Source: SZUA-365 sp049663345
Lineage (GTDB): Bacteria > Bacteroidota > Ignavibacteria > SZUA-365
Assembly: GCA_049663345.1 (NCBI GenBank)
Contig: JBATDG010000129.1
Coordinates: forward strand, 11,616 to 75,615
Length of the DNA stretch: 64,000 nucleotides
Reading direction: 5' to 3'
Made by a program: the position numbers and the translations under genes. Positions within the stretch are counted from its first letter, which is position 1, and each line of letters opens with the position of its first letter. Shown in pieces: positions 9,849-18,788 of this stretch. A model generated the notes under the pieces. The model saw nothing but the letters and a program-made list of their open reading frames with translations. It searched no databases and had not been told where the DNA came from.

Positions 9849-10157
9849 GTGGCGCAGCAGAAGATACGCATCAAACTGAAATCATACGATCACAACCTGA
9901 TCGACAAGTCGGCGGAGAAAATCATCAAAACCGTCAAGACCACGGGCGCCGTGGTGTCGGGGCCGATCCCTCTCCCGACTAAGAGATCCGTGTACACGGT
10001 CTTGCGGTCGCCGCACGTTGATAAAAAATCACGCGAGCAGTTCGAAACGCGCTCGCACAAACGTCTTATTGACATCTTCAACTCCACACAGCGTACCGTG
10101 GACTCGCTTATGAAGCTTGAGCTTCCGGCAGGCGTGGACGTTGAAATCAAAGTGTAA
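9849..10157 (+). CDS. rpsJ: 30S ribosomal protein S10
   Basis: A 102-residue S10 starting at a GTG, giving the conserved N-terminus MAQQKIRIKLKSYDH. It is a head protein of the small subunit and also the NusE antitermination factor. An in-frame ATG at 9798 would add 17 residues with no family similarity and would run through the terminator stem, so it is rejected. First gene of the S10 cluster. Confidence 0.96.
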   Translation: MAQQKIRIKLKSYDHNLIDKSAEKIIKTVKTTGAVVSGPIPLPTKRSVYTVLRSPHVDKKSREQFETRSHKRLIDIFNSTQRTVDSLMKLELPAGVDVEIKV

Positions 10158-10183
10158 CGACTTACAAGAGCTGGTTTGACACT

Positions 10184-10813
10184 ATGCGCGGAATACTAGG
10201 AAAAAAACTCGGAATGACGAGCATCTTTGATGAGAGCGGGAAACTTATCCCTTGTACCATCATTGAGGCGGGTCCCTGCACAGTGCTGCAGAAACGCACG
10301 AAGGATCGTGACGGATATGAAGCATTGCAGCTCGGATTCGAGCATCGCTCCGGGAAAAACGTGAACATGCCCGATATGGGACAGTTCAAAAAATTTAATA
10401 CAACGCCGCTGCGTTACCTTCGCGAATTCAAGGGTTTTGATCAGGGAAGCATGAACACGGGCGACAAGATCACCGTGGAAATGTTCACTGTCGGCGAAAA
10501 GGTAACCGTATCGGGCACCTCGAAAGGAAAGGGCTTCCAGGGCGTCATGAAGCGTCACGGCTTTGGTGGTGTAGGCGGTGCGACGCACGGTCAGCATAAC
10601 CGCCTCCGCGCTCCCGGTTCCATCGGCTCGAGCTCCTATCCTTCCCGCGTTTTCCGCGGAATGCGAATGGGCGGACGAACTGGCGGAGAACGCATCACCT
10701 ATAAGAACCTGACTGTTCTTCGTATCATTCCGGAATCGAATATCCTTATCATTAAGGGTGCAGTTCCCGGTGCAAAGACAGGTCTTCTCGAGATTTTTAC
10801 ACAAGCTAAGTAA
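10184..10813 (+). CDS. rplC: 50S ribosomal protein L3
   Basis: A 209-residue L3 with the N-terminal MRGILGKKLGMTSIFDE signature and the central extension around KGFQGVMKRHGFGGVGGATHG that reaches toward the peptidyl transferase centre. It is an early 23S rRNA assembly protein. Second gene of the S10 cluster; rplD follows after 11 bases. Confidence 0.98.
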   Translation: MRGILGKKLGMTSIFDESGKLIPCTIIEAGPCTVLQKRTKDRDGYEALQLGFEHRSGKNVNMPDMGQFKKFNTTPLRYLREFKGFDQGSMNTGDKITVEMFTVGEKVTVSGTSKGKGFQGVMKRHGFGGVGGATHGQHNRLRAPGSIGSSSYPSRVFRGMRMGGRTGGERITYKNLTVLRIIPESNILIIKGAVPGAKTGLLEIFTQAK

Positions 10814-10824
10814 ACGCTGGAATT

Positions 10825-11454
10825 ATGAACGTTCAAGCATATACCACCGCAGGCGCAAAGAGCGAAGACATCGCACTGAACGAAACTGTGTTCGGAATTG
10901 AGCCAAATGCGCATATCGTCTATCAGGCGGTCCGCGTTCACCTCGGAAATAAGCGTCAAGGAACCTCCAAAGCCAAAGAGCGTGCAGAAGTGCGCGGCGG
11001 TGGACGGAAGCCCTGGCGTCAGAAGGGCCGCGGCACAGCTCGCGCAGGAACTTCGCGCTCCCCGCTGTGGGTTGGCGGCGGCACGATCTTCGGACCGCGT
11101 CCGAGAGATTATCGCAAACGTCTCCCTATCAAAATGCGTCAGTTGGCCAGAAAGTCAGCATATTCTATGAAAGCCACCGATCAGCAGATCATGGTGATTG
11201 AAGATTTCAAGCTGAGCACCGGCAAGACACGTGAAGTGTGCGCGATTCTCAAGGCACTTTCACTGCAGAACACAAAGACCTTGATGCTGGTGCCGGAATA
11301 CAATCTGAGCCTCTGGCTTGCCGGAAGAAACATCCCCACGCTGGAAATCCGCGAAGCATCGAAAGTTTCGACCTACGAACTTCTGAATAATCAGATGATT
11401 CTGATTCAGAAAAGCGCGCTCCCGGTAATCGAAGAAGCGTTTACGAAAATCTAA
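10825..11454 (+). CDS. rplD: 50S ribosomal protein L4
   Basis: A 209-residue L4 with the long exit-tunnel loop (KPWRQKGRGTARAGTSRSP) and the GGGTIFGPRPRDY segment. In gamma-proteobacteria L4 autoregulates the S10 operon; nothing here shows whether that happens in this organism. Its stop codon overlaps the first in-frame ATG of rplW. Confidence 0.97.
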   Translation: MNVQAYTTAGAKSEDIALNETVFGIEPNAHIVYQAVRVHLGNKRQGTSKAKERAEVRGGGRKPWRQKGRGTARAGTSRSPLWVGGGTIFGPRPRDYRKRLPIKMRQLARKSAYSMKATDQQIMVIEDFKLSTGKTREVCAILKALSLQNTKTLMLVPEYNLSLWLAGRNIPTLEIREASKVSTYELLNNQMILIQKSALPVIEEAFTKI

Positions 11455-11756
11455 TGAGTGGAATGGCAATGAAATCCATTATCAAACGTCCGATCCTTAC
11501 GGAAAAGATGACCATGCTCGCAGAGCATCAGCAGTATGCTTTCGAGGTGGACATAAACGCGAATAAAATTGAAATTGCCCAGGCGATTACCAAGCGCTTC
11601 GCAGTTGAGATCCAGAGCATCCGTACAATTCGCTACAAAGGCAAACGAAAATCTCAGTTCACGAAACGCGGCCGCCTTGCAGGCAACCGTGCGAGCTGGA
11701 AAAAAGCGATTATTACGCTGAAGCCGGGCCAGAGCATCGAGTTGTTGGAAGCATAA
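11454..11756 (+). CDS. rplW: 50S ribosomal protein L23
   Basis: About 100 residues; the recognisable family sequence begins at MKSIIKRPILTEKM, so ATG codons at 11463 or 11469 are alternatives to the one overlapping the rplD stop. L23 lies at the exit tunnel and docks signal recognition particle and trigger factor. The terminal tail is typical (KPGQSIELLEA). Confidence 0.95.
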   Translation: MSGMAMKSIIKRPILTEKMTMLAEHQQYAFEVDINANKIEIAQAITKRFAVEIQSIRTIRYKGKRKSQFTKRGRLAGNRASWKKAIITLKPGQSIELLEA

Positions 11757-11840
11757 ACGCCAGGCGAGTTCGCGAATGCATCGCGAGTCCCGTCAGAAGC
11801 GAAACGAAGTAAACGAGAACTATAAAACAAGGAACGAGCA

Positions 11841-12680
11841 GTGGCTGTTAGAAAACTACGCCCGATGACCCCCGCGACGCGGTTCTACTCGATCTCAACA
11901 TTCGAGGAATTGACCTGCAGCACGCCGGAGAAATCCCTTCTCGCCCCGCTTTCAAAGAGCGGCGGCCGGAACAGCCAGGGTCGCATTACAAGTCGGCATC
12001 GTGGCGGTGGTCACAAGCGCCGGTACCGCATCATTGATTTCAAGCGCAACAAGATCGGCATACCCGGTCGCGTAGAAACAATCGAATATGATCCGAACCG
12101 CACAGCATTCATCGCACTTATTGTCTATGCCGATGGTGAGAAGCGATATATTCTTGCGACCGACGGCCTGAAGGTCGGCGAGCAGATCATGTCCGGTCCC
12201 GAATCGGAAATCAAGGAATCAAATGCGCTTCCGCTGCGGAACATCCCTGTCGGTTCGTTTATCCACAACATTGAGATGAAACCCGGCAAGGGCGGACAAC
12301 TCGCCCGCAGCGCTGGCAACGCAGCGCAGCTTGTGGCAAAGGAAAGCAAATACGCTCAGGTGAAGCTTCCTTCAGGCGAAGTGCGTCTCATCCGTCTTGA
12401 ATGCTATGCGACACTAGGCGTAGTTGGCAACAAGACTCATGAAAACATCAGCTGGGGCAAGGCTGGCCGAAATCGCTGGCGCGGAAAACGCCCGCATGTA
12501 CGCGGTATGTGTATGAACCCGGTCGATCACCCTAACGGTGGCGGCGAAGGAAAGTCAAAGTCTGGCGGTGGCCGTCAGCATCCGGTTTCACCCTGGGGCA
12601 AGTACGCCAAGGGTTTGAAGACGCGCAGAAAAAAGAATGAGTCAAATAAGTTCATCATCAAGTCGCGGAAAAAGAAGTAA
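11841..12680 (+). CDS. rplB: 50S ribosomal protein L2
   Basis: A 279-residue L2 that starts at GTG with AAGGAA about seven bases upstream. The essential C-terminal stretch with RGVCMNPVDHP-like sequence (RGMCMNPVDHPNGGGEGK), including the conserved His near the peptidyl transferase centre, is intact, followed by a basic tail. It is 84 bases after rplW, a longer gap than others in the cluster, containing a short TCGCGA-atgca-TCGCGA hairpin. Its last base is the first base of rpsS. Confidence 0.98.
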   Translation: MAVRKLRPMTPATRFYSISTFEELTCSTPEKSLLAPLSKSGGRNSQGRITSRHRGGGHKRRYRIIDFKRNKIGIPGRVETIEYDPNRTAFIALIVYADGEKRYILATDGLKVGEQIMSGPESEIKESNALPLRNIPVGSFIHNIEMKPGKGGQLARSAGNAAQLVAKESKYAQVKLPSGEVRLIRLECYATLGVVGNKTHENISWGKAGRNRWRGKRPHVRGMCMNPVDHPNGGGEGKSKSGGGRQHPVSPWGKYAKGLKTRRKKNESNKFIIKSRKKK

Positions 12681-12961
12681 TGGCACGTTCGCTTAAAAAA
12701 GGACCGTACATCGATGAAAAGTTGGCCCACAAGGTTGACGAATTCAACAGGACGAACCAGAAGCGCGTGATCAAAACGTGGGCGCGCCGCTGCACAATTC
12801 CGCCGGAATTCATCGGTCACACATTTGCCGTTCACAATGGCAATAAATTCATCCCTGTTTACGTACAGGAAAACATGATCGGGCATAAGCTGGGCGAGTT
12901 CTCGCCAACGCGGATCTTCCGCAGCCATCCCGGTGGAAAAGCAGAAAAATCTTCTCGATAA
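12680..12961 (+). CDS. rpsS: 30S ribosomal protein S19
   Basis: A 93-residue S19 (MARSLKKGPYIDEKL; RRCTIPPEFIGHTFAVHNG), a head protein that forms a complex with S13. The ATG overlaps the rplB stop codon by one base (TAATG), implying translational coupling. Confidence 0.98.
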   Translation: MARSLKKGPYIDEKLAHKVDEFNRTNQKRVIKTWARRCTIPPEFIGHTFAVHNGNKFIPVYVQENMIGHKLGEFSPTRIFRSHPGGKAEKSSR

Positions 12962-12982
12962 GCTGGAGAACAGGTATACGTT

Positions 12983-13333
12983 ATGAGTCTGGAAGCACGC
13001 GCAATTAAGCGACATATCCCGGGGTCCCCCAGAAAAATGCGACTAGTGGTGGATCAGATTCGCGGCAAGTCCGTTGAGGATGCGCTCGATATCCTACACT
13101 TTTCACCTAAACATGCCTCAAAGGTGTGTGAGCTCACGCTAAGATCCGCGGTGTCGAATCTTATAAACGCCAAGGACGGCGGGCGCGTCAATCCTGAAAA
13201 CATCGTGGTGAAGACGATCACCGTCGATGGCGGACCGGCACAGAAGCGCATTCTTCCCGCCCCCATGGGTCGGGCACACCGCATCCGCAAGCGGTCTAAC
13301 CATCTTACCATCGTTGTTTCTGAAATCGAGTAG
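12983..13333 (+). CDS. rplV: 50S ribosomal protein L22
   Basis: A 116-residue L22 lining the polypeptide exit tunnel. The beta-hairpin tip region PAPMGRAHRIRKRSNH is intact. Slightly longer than the E. coli protein. It lies 21 bases after rpsS. Confidence 0.97.
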   Translation: MSLEARAIKRHIPGSPRKMRLVVDQIRGKSVEDALDILHFSPKHASKVCELTLRSAVSNLINAKDGGRVNPENIVVKTITVDGGPAQKRILPAPMGRAHRIRKRSNHLTIVVSEIE

Positions 13334-13351
13334 GCAAGCAGGAGAAGCATT

Positions 13352-14005
13352 TTGGGCCAGAAGACTAATCCTATAGGAATTCGACTTGGTATCACCCGTG
13401 AATGGGATGCCAATTGGTACGACGAACGCAACTTCGCGCAGAAGCTTGATGAGGATCTGATGATCCGCAGTTATATCCGCAACCGTCTCCGCAAGGCAGG
13501 CATCTCGCGGATTATCATTGAGCGCACGCCGAAACGTGTGGTCCTCGCGATTCACACCTCTCGTCCGGGTGTCGTGATTGGAAAGAGCGGTAAGGAGATC
13601 GCCCAGCTCGAAGAAGAGCTGAAGAAGGTTACGAACAAGGATGTGAAGATTCTGATTTCTGAGATCAAGCGTCCGGAACTTGATGCCTACCTGGTGGCGG
13701 AAAATATTGCCAACCAGCTTGAAGGCCGAGTTTCGTTCCGACGCGCAATGAAAATGTCCATCACAGCCGCAATGCGCATGGGCGCAGACGGCGTACGTAT
13801 TATGTGTGCAGGCCGTCTCGGCGGCGCGGAAATGTCGCGCACCGAACAGTACAAAGACGGGCGCATCCCTTTGCATACTCTGCGCTCTAACATTGATTAT
13901 GCCCAGGCAACTGCCAAGACCATATACGGCACTATCGGCGTCAAGGTCTGGATCTGCAAGGGTGAGGTGCTTGGTTCCAAGGCCAGCCCTGCCGCACGGA
14001 TGTAA
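13352..14005 (+). CDS. rpsC: 30S ribosomal protein S3
   Basis: A 217-residue S3 that starts at TTG after the strong Shine-Dalgarno CAGGAGAAG. The N-terminus GQKTNPIGIRLG and the KH-domain GKSGKEI loop are clear. S3 forms part of the mRNA entry site and has helicase activity with S4 and S5. Note that an rpsD (S4) gene is not found in this window. Confidence 0.98.
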   Translation: MGQKTNPIGIRLGITREWDANWYDERNFAQKLDEDLMIRSYIRNRLRKAGISRIIIERTPKRVVLAIHTSRPGVVIGKSGKEIAQLEEELKKVTNKDVKILISEIKRPELDAYLVAENIANQLEGRVSFRRAMKMSITAAMRMGADGVRIMCAGRLGGAEMSRTEQYKDGRIPLHTLRSNIDYAQATAKTIYGTIGVKVWICKGEVLGSKASPAARM

Positions 14006-14045
14006 TCCGGATTATCACGAACTGCATTGAATAAGGATTTGACCC

Positions 14046-14468
14046 ATGTTAATGCCGAAACGAGTAAAGTTCAGAAAACAGCAGCGCGGGCGCATGCGCG
14101 GAAAGGCATACCGCGGTTCGTCGGTGGCATTTGGCTCCTTCGGGCTGAAGGCCATGGAGCCCGGCTGGATTACCTCCCGCCAGATCGAGGCTGCCCGTAT
14201 TGCACTAACGCGTAAAATGAAGCGCGACGGAAAAGTCTGGATCCGCATCTTCCCCGACAAGCCTGTTTCCAAAAAACCCGCTGAAACCCGAATGGGTAAG
14301 GGTAAAGGCTCACCTGAATTCTGGGTAGCTGTAGTAAAGCCCGGACGTGTGATGTTCGAAGTTGAAGGAGTGACCAAGGAGCTGGCGCAGCAGGCATTGC
14401 AGCTTGCGGCACATAAACTCCCAATCAAAGTGAAAATTGTAACTCGTCCGGATTATACTGGCGAATAA
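14046..14468 (+). CDS. rplP: 50S ribosomal protein L16
   Basis: A 140-residue L16 with the MLMPKRVKFRKQQRGRMRG N-terminus and the KGKGSPEFWVAVVKPGRVMFE block, near the A-site tRNA elbow. It is preceded by AAGGA. Length and order are standard. Confidence 0.98.
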   Translation: MLMPKRVKFRKQQRGRMRGKAYRGSSVAFGSFGLKAMEPGWITSRQIEAARIALTRKMKRDGKVWIRIFPDKPVSKKPAETRMGKGKGSPEFWVAVVKPGRVMFEVEGVTKELAQQALQLAAHKLPIKVKIVTRPDYTGE

Positions 14469-14484
14469 GGCGTAAGAGAAAACC

Positions 14485-14688
14485 ATGAAGGCAACAGAAA
14501 TTCGACAGATGACTACGCAGGAGATCCGTCAGAGGATCGTGGAAGATCATGATTCGCTCACGACACTGCGGTTTCAGCTTGCAAGCTCACAGCTTGCCAA
14601 TACAGCGCAACTTGACCAGGTGCGTAAGGATATTGCACGGTTGAATAGCATCCTGAGAGAACGCGAACTTAGCGGAGAACAACAATAA
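14485..14688 (+). CDS. rpmC: 50S ribosomal protein L29
   Basis: A 67-residue helical-hairpin L29 at the exit tunnel, beside L23. The central LRFQLASSQLANTAQLDQV and the following KDIARLNSILRERE are typical. Only two bases separate it from rpsQ. Confidence 0.96.
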   Translation: MKATEIRQMTTQEIRQRIVEDHDSLTTLRFQLASSQLANTAQLDQVRKDIARLNSILRERELSGEQQ

Positions 14689-14690
14689 TT

Positions 14691-14972
14691 ATGACTACTG
14701 CACAGGAAACCACGTCCATTGCGCGCAACAAACGTAAAACGCGTGTTGGTATCGTCGTCTCGACGAAGATGAACAAGACCATCACAGTCTCGATTGAGCG
14801 CAAGGTACCGCACCCCCTGTATAAGAAATACTTCAAGATGACGAATCGCTTTCTCGTTCATGACGAGAATGCACTCGCAGGAATGGGTGACAAGGTGCTG
14901 ATTATGGAAACGCGTCCGCTAAGCAAGAACAAGCGCTGGCGTCTTGTTGAAATCGTTGAACGTGCACGATAA
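14691..14972 (+). CDS. rpsQ: 30S ribosomal protein S17
   Basis: A 93-residue S17 with the OB-fold signature RKTRVGIVVSTKMNKTITV and the VPHPLYKKYFK block. It is an early 16S rRNA binding protein. The spacing of two bases from rpmC indicates coupling. Confidence 0.97.
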   Translation: MTTAQETTSIARNKRKTRVGIVVSTKMNKTITVSIERKVPHPLYKKYFKMTNRFLVHDENALAGMGDKVLIMETRPLSKNKRWRLVEIVERAR

Positions 14973-14988
14973 ACTGTAGGTAATACCG

Positions 14989-15357
14989 ATGATTCAGGAA
15001 GAAACTAATCTTATCGCGGCCGATAATTCCGGCGCAAAGAAAATCCGCTGTATCCGCGTTTTGGGCGGATCCGGTCGGCGGTACGCCACAGTGGGCGACA
15101 TTATTGTCGTCACAGTGAAGTCCGCGATACCGGGTGGCGGCGTCAAGAAGGGAGAAGTCTCCCGGGCCGTGATCGTCCGCACGAAAAAGGAATATCGCCG
15201 TCCCGATGGCTCCTATATACGATTTGACGAGAATGCGGCTGTTCTCATCAACCTCAATCTGGAGCCGCGAGGCACACGTATCTTCGGACCGGTCGCACGC
15301 GAACTGCGCGACAAGGCCTTTATGAAAATCGTGTCGTTGGCACCTGAAGTTCTGTAA
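14989..15357 (+). CDS. rplN: 50S ribosomal protein L14
   Basis: A 122-residue L14 (MIQEETNLIAADNSGAKK; IFGPVARELRDKAFMKIVSLAPEVL) that contributes to intersubunit bridges. Length is exactly that of the family. Confidence 0.98.
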   Translation: MIQEETNLIAADNSGAKKIRCIRVLGGSGRRYATVGDIIVVTVKSAIPGGGVKKGEVSRAVIVRTKKEYRRPDGSYIRFDENAAVLINLNLEPRGTRIFGPVARELRDKAFMKIVSLAPEVL

Positions 15358-15386
15358 TTGTTTTTCCACGATATACACGAAAAGAA

Positions 15387-15713
15387 ATGAAGATCAAGAA
15401 AAACGACATGGTGATGGTGATCGCCGGCAACTCCAAAGGGAAGTCCGGTAAGGTGCTGCGCGTGTATCCCGAGAAGGAGCGGCTGATCATCGAAGGGGTT
15501 AATCTCGTTAGCCGGCATCGTCGACCGACGCAAGCAAACCCGCAGGGTGGAATCACCCGCCAGGAAGCTTCCATTAACGTTTCGAATGTGATGCTTCTCG
15601 ATCCGAAGAGCAACGAGCCCACACGCGTGGGAAAGACGGCGATCAAGGATGAGAACACCGGCAAGACTCGCTACGTCCGTCGCAGTGTAGCGACTGGCGA
15701 GACAATTGAATAA
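15387..15713 (+). CDS. rplX: 50S ribosomal protein L24
   Basis: A 108-residue L24 with the N-terminal KOW motif (KNDMVMVIAGNSKGKSGKV) and the conserved GVNLVSRHRRPTQANPQGGI. It is one of the two assembly initiator proteins of the large subunit. Confidence 0.97.
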   Translation: MKIKKNDMVMVIAGNSKGKSGKVLRVYPEKERLIIEGVNLVSRHRRPTQANPQGGITRQEASINVSNVMLLDPKSNEPTRVGKTAIKDENTGKTRYVRRSVATGETIE

Positions 15714-15740
15714 TATCACTCGATAGTACAGCTAGAGAAT

Positions 15741-16379
15741 ATGGCATCGAAAAACAAGAAACAGGACGCAGCGGCAAAATCCGCAGCGAAGGCGAAAGAA
15801 TACGGCGACGATCCCATCGAAAGTCTCCGCTTATTTGATCGCTACAAAGAAACGATCGTCCCCGAAATGATGAAGCAGTTTTCTTATAAGAGCGTCATGG
15901 AAGTGCCGAAGCTTACGAAGATCTGTCTCAACATGGGTTTGGGCGACGCGATTCAGGACGCAAAAATTCTGGAACAAGCTGCTGAAGCCCTGGAAATCAT
16001 CACTGGTCAGAAGGTGGTTGTCACCAAGGCCAAACAGAGCATTTCCAACTTCAAACTGCGCGAGAATATGGAGATCGGACTTCGCGTCACTCTTCGGAGC
16101 TCTCGCATGTATGAATTCCTGGATCGCTTCATCAGTGCCGCCATCCCGCGTATTCGTGATTTTCGCGGTGTGTCGGACAAATCCTTTGACGGCCGTGGTA
16201 ATTATACCATGGGTGTAAAGGAGCAGATCATCTTTCCGGAAATCGACGTTGACAGAATCTCCCGTATTTTCGGTATGGACGTCACCATCGTGACCACTGC
16301 CAAGACGGACGAAGAATCGAAAGCTCTTCTCGAGAAATTCGGTCTTCCGTTCCGGAAAAAGGAAGTCGCTCAAGCGTAA
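15741..16379 (+). CDS. rplE: 50S ribosomal protein L5
   Basis: A 212-residue L5; the core begins around residue 30 (LFDRYKETIVPEMMKQFSYKS) and ends with the DVTIVTTAKTDEE block. The first 28 residues are Lys/Ala-rich and have no counterpart in the standard 180-residue protein. No other ATG in frame lies closer to the core, so the extension appears real. L5 contacts 5S rRNA and P-site tRNA. Confidence 0.96.
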   Translation: MASKNKKQDAAAKSAAKAKEYGDDPIESLRLFDRYKETIVPEMMKQFSYKSVMEVPKLTKICLNMGLGDAIQDAKILEQAAEALEIITGQKVVVTKAKQSISNFKLRENMEIGLRVTLRSSRMYEFLDRFISAAIPRIRDFRGVSDKSFDGRGNYTMGVKEQIIFPEIDVDRISRIFGMDVTIVTTAKTDEESKALLEKFGLPFRKKEVAQA

Positions 16380-16408
16380 TCGTTCAAAGTTAGAAGAAGG
16401 ACAGTACC

Positions 16409-16594
16409 GTGGCCCGTAAAGCTCTGATCGTCAAATCCAAAAAGAAGCAGAAATTCGATGTGCGTGCATATAATCGCTGCCTTCGTTGTGGCCGTGCTCG
16501 TGCGTATTATCGCAGGTTCGGTCTCTGCCGTCTCTGTTTCCGCCAACTCGCACTGGAGGGAATGATCCCCGGTGTGCGCAAGGCAAGCTGGTAA
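16409..16594 (+). CDS. rpsN: 30S ribosomal protein S14, zinc-binding short form (type Z)
   Basis: A 61-residue S14 that starts at GTG. Cys24, Cys27, Cys40 and Cys43 form the two CxxC knuckles of the zinc-binding short form, as opposed to the 89-100 residue zinc-free form. A GAAGAAGGA Shine-Dalgarno lies upstream. It sits between rplE and rpsH, the normal spc location. Confidence 0.97.
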   Translation: MARKALIVKSKKKQKFDVRAYNRCLRCGRARAYYRRFGLCRLCFRQLALEGMIPGVRKASW

Positions 16595-16628
16595 TTAAGT
16601 AGGCCGTTTTCATCGAATAGAGAACCCC

Positions 16629-17021
16629 ATGACAGATCCCATTGCAGATTTTCTAACGCGCATTCGCAATGCAGTGCGCGCTCATCACAAACAGGTTGAG
16701 ATTCCGGCTTCCAAGATGAAAGTCAGTTTGACTGAAATCCTCTATCAGCAGAATTTCATCAACGGATTCTCCCTCCTGCAGGACACTCCGCAGGGCACCA
16801 TTCGCATTTATCTGCGCTATAGCAAGGACGGGAAGCCCGTCATCGAAGGACTCCAGCGCGTCAGCACACCCGGATTGAGAAAGTATTCCGCTGCGCAGGA
16901 GATCACTCGCACCCTGAATGGCCTCGGCGTGACCGTCGTTTCCACTCCGAAGGGATTGCTCACTGACGCGCAGGCGCGCCAGCAGAATGTAGGCGGCGAA
17001 GTACTGTGCAGAATCTGGTAA
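16629..17021 (+). CDS. rpsH: 30S ribosomal protein S8
   Basis: A 130-residue S8 (MTDPIADFLTRIRNAVRA) with the C-terminal GLLTDAQARQQNVGGEVLCRIW typical of the family. It binds helix 21 of 16S rRNA and represses the spc operon in E. coli; no matching site was identified here. Confidence 0.97.
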   Translation: MTDPIADFLTRIRNAVRAHHKQVEIPASKMKVSLTEILYQQNFINGFSLLQDTPQGTIRIYLRYSKDGKPVIEGLQRVSTPGLRKYSAAQEITRTLNGLGVTVVSTPKGLLTDAQARQQNVGGEVLCRIW

Positions 17022-17046
17022 AGACCAATCGACAAGGAGTTGTTAC

Positions 17047-17586
17047 GTGTCCAGAGTAGGTAAAAATCCCGTTGTGCTTCTTACTGGCGTCACCGCGACG
17101 TTGGAAGGCAACACATTGACGGTCAAAGGACCCAAGGGTGTCTTGAAAACCGTGATCCACAAGGATATGAAAGTGACGATCGAAGACGGTCAAGTGGCTG
17201 TTACGCGTCCTTCAGATCTCAAACAGCATCGTGCTTTGCATGGTACAACGCGTGCGAATATCCAGAACATGGTGATTGGCGTCACCGATGGGTACAAGAA
17301 GTCGCTCGAGTTGGTCGGTGTAGGGTACAAGGTTGAGCTGTTAGGCACCAACCTGATCATGAATATTGGTTTCTCGCATCAGATGGCATTTATCCCGCCG
17401 AAGGGCATTGAGTTCGAGGTTGCAACACCGACACAGCTGCATATCAGCGGAATCGACAAGCAGCTCGTTGGTCAGGTGTCTGCGAAGATTCGCGCGGTCC
17501 GTCCGCCGGAACCGTATAAAGGCAAGGGAATTAAGTACGCAGGCGAGATCATTCGTCGCAAAGCTGGAAAGACAGCTAAAACATAA
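17047..17586 (+). CDS. rplF: 50S ribosomal protein L6
   Basis: A 179-residue L6 starting at GTG after CAAGGAG. The N-terminus SRVGKNPVVLLTGVT and the C-terminal RPPEPYKGKGIKYAGEIIRRKAGK block are diagnostic. It lies near the factor-binding site. Confidence 0.98.
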   Translation: MSRVGKNPVVLLTGVTATLEGNTLTVKGPKGVLKTVIHKDMKVTIEDGQVAVTRPSDLKQHRALHGTTRANIQNMVIGVTDGYKKSLELVGVGYKVELLGTNLIMNIGFSHQMAFIPPKGIEFEVATPTQLHISGIDKQLVGQVSAKIRAVRPPEPYKGKGIKYAGEIIRRKAGKTAKT

Positions 17587-17625
17587 TTGAAGTATTGACG
17601 AGAAGTTGATATCGGAGCAGACACA

Positions 17626-18000
17626 ATGTCTATACGCAAAGTAAAAAAGTATACGTCGAGAGATAAGAGAAAAATGCGCATCCGCAAGAAGGTGACTGGT
17701 ACACCTGAACTGCCGCGCTTGTCGGTATATCGCAGCCTGAACCATATGTATGCCCAGCTGATCGATGACACCAACGGTCTCGCACTCGGCGCCGTGTCCA
17801 CGAAATCCAAAGCCCTTGCTGATGATTTCAAGGCGGCTGAAGGCAAGGTTGCGAAAGCACATCTTGTCGGTAAGGCTATCGCGGAGCTCGCTCAGTCCAG
17901 GAATATCACCAGTGTGGTATTCGATCGCAACGGGTATCTGTATCACGGCCGCATCAAGGCCGTTGCAGAAGGTGCCCGCGAAGGTGGTTTACAATTTTAA
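17626..18000 (+). CDS. rplR: 50S ribosomal protein L18
   Basis: A 124-residue 5S rRNA-binding L18: a basic N-terminal arm, LPRLSVYRSLNHMYAQLIDD and the C-terminal FDRNGYLYHGRIKAVAEGAREGGLQF. Start ATG has GGAG nine bases upstream. Confidence 0.97.
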   Translation: MSIRKVKKYTSRDKRKMRIRKKVTGTPELPRLSVYRSLNHMYAQLIDDTNGLALGAVSTKSKALADDFKAAEGKVAKAHLVGKAIAELAQSRNITSVVFDRNGYLYHGRIKAVAEGAREGGLQF

Positions 18001-18028
18001 TCAGCACGGATAGCAGAAGGAGTGATTC

Positions 18029-18550
18029 TTGGCTACAGTCGTAAAAGCAAGCGAGCTTGAACTCAAAGAGCGGCTCGTCCAGATCAAACGAGTGGCAAAA
18101 GTTGTCAAAGGTGGACGGCGCTTCAGCTTTAATGCCATTGTTGTCGTAGGCGACGGAAATGGTCATGTGGGCATCGGTCTCGGTAAGGCCAATGAAGTCA
18201 CGGACGCCATTTCGAAAGGTGTTGAGGACGCACGCAAACGCGTTCTTCGTATTCCGATCATCAACGGCACAATCCCGCATGCAGTAATCGGTCGCTATGG
18301 CGCGGGGCGCGTCATTCTCAAACCTGCATCACAAGGTACCGGTCTCATCGCCGGCGGCGGCGTTCGCGCCGTGCTTGAATCAGCAGGAATCGAGGATGTT
18401 CTCACGAAGTCCCTTGGCACCTCTAACCAGCATAATGTCGTCAAAGCGACAATGGACGCTCTGGAGCGTCTTATCGATGCGCGTGGCATGGCGAAACGTC
18501 GCAACATGACCATGCAGGAAGTTTTCACCCAAGTACCCCAGAGTAAATGA
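18029..18550 (+). CDS. rpsE: 30S ribosomal protein S5
   Basis: A 173-residue S5 starting at TTG after the strong Shine-Dalgarno AGAAGGAG. The dsRNA-binding-like domain contains VAKVVKGGRRFSFNAIVVVGD and the GHVGIGLGKANEV block. It is important for decoding fidelity. Its stop overlaps an upstream ATG of rpmD. Confidence 0.98.
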   Translation: MATVVKASELELKERLVQIKRVAKVVKGGRRFSFNAIVVVGDGNGHVGIGLGKANEVTDAISKGVEDARKRVLRIPIINGTIPHAVIGRYGAGRVILKPASQGTGLIAGGGVRAVLESAGIEDVLTKSLGTSNQHNVVKATMDALERLIDARGMAKRRNMTMQEVFTQVPQSK

Positions 18551-18567
18551 TCTCAACGGATAATGAA

Positions 18568-18753
18568 ATGGCGAAGCTAAAAATTACACAGACACGCAGC
18601 GTGATTGGCCGACTTGAAAACCAGAAGCGCACTATTGAAGCTCTTGGTCTCGGACGTCCCAACCACTTTGTGTTTCAGAATGACACTCCTCAGATACGTG
18701 GCATGATTCGCAAGGTCGCCCACCTGGTAAAGGTGGAAGAGGTGACCGAATAA
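18568..18753 (+). CDS. rpmD: 50S ribosomal protein L30
   Basis: A 61-residue L30 (MAKLKITQTRSVIGRLENQ; LGLGRPNHFVFQ). The frame is open from ATG 18547, which overlaps the rpsE stop and would add seven residues; 18568 is preferred because it matches the family N-terminus. Both starts are compatible with translational coupling. Confidence 0.93.
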   Translation: MAKLKITQTRSVIGRLENQKRTIEALGLGRPNHFVFQNDTPQIRGMIRKVAHLVKVEEVTE

Positions 18754-18788
18754 AGCGCATGACAGAAAAGATAAACGGGTAATATACC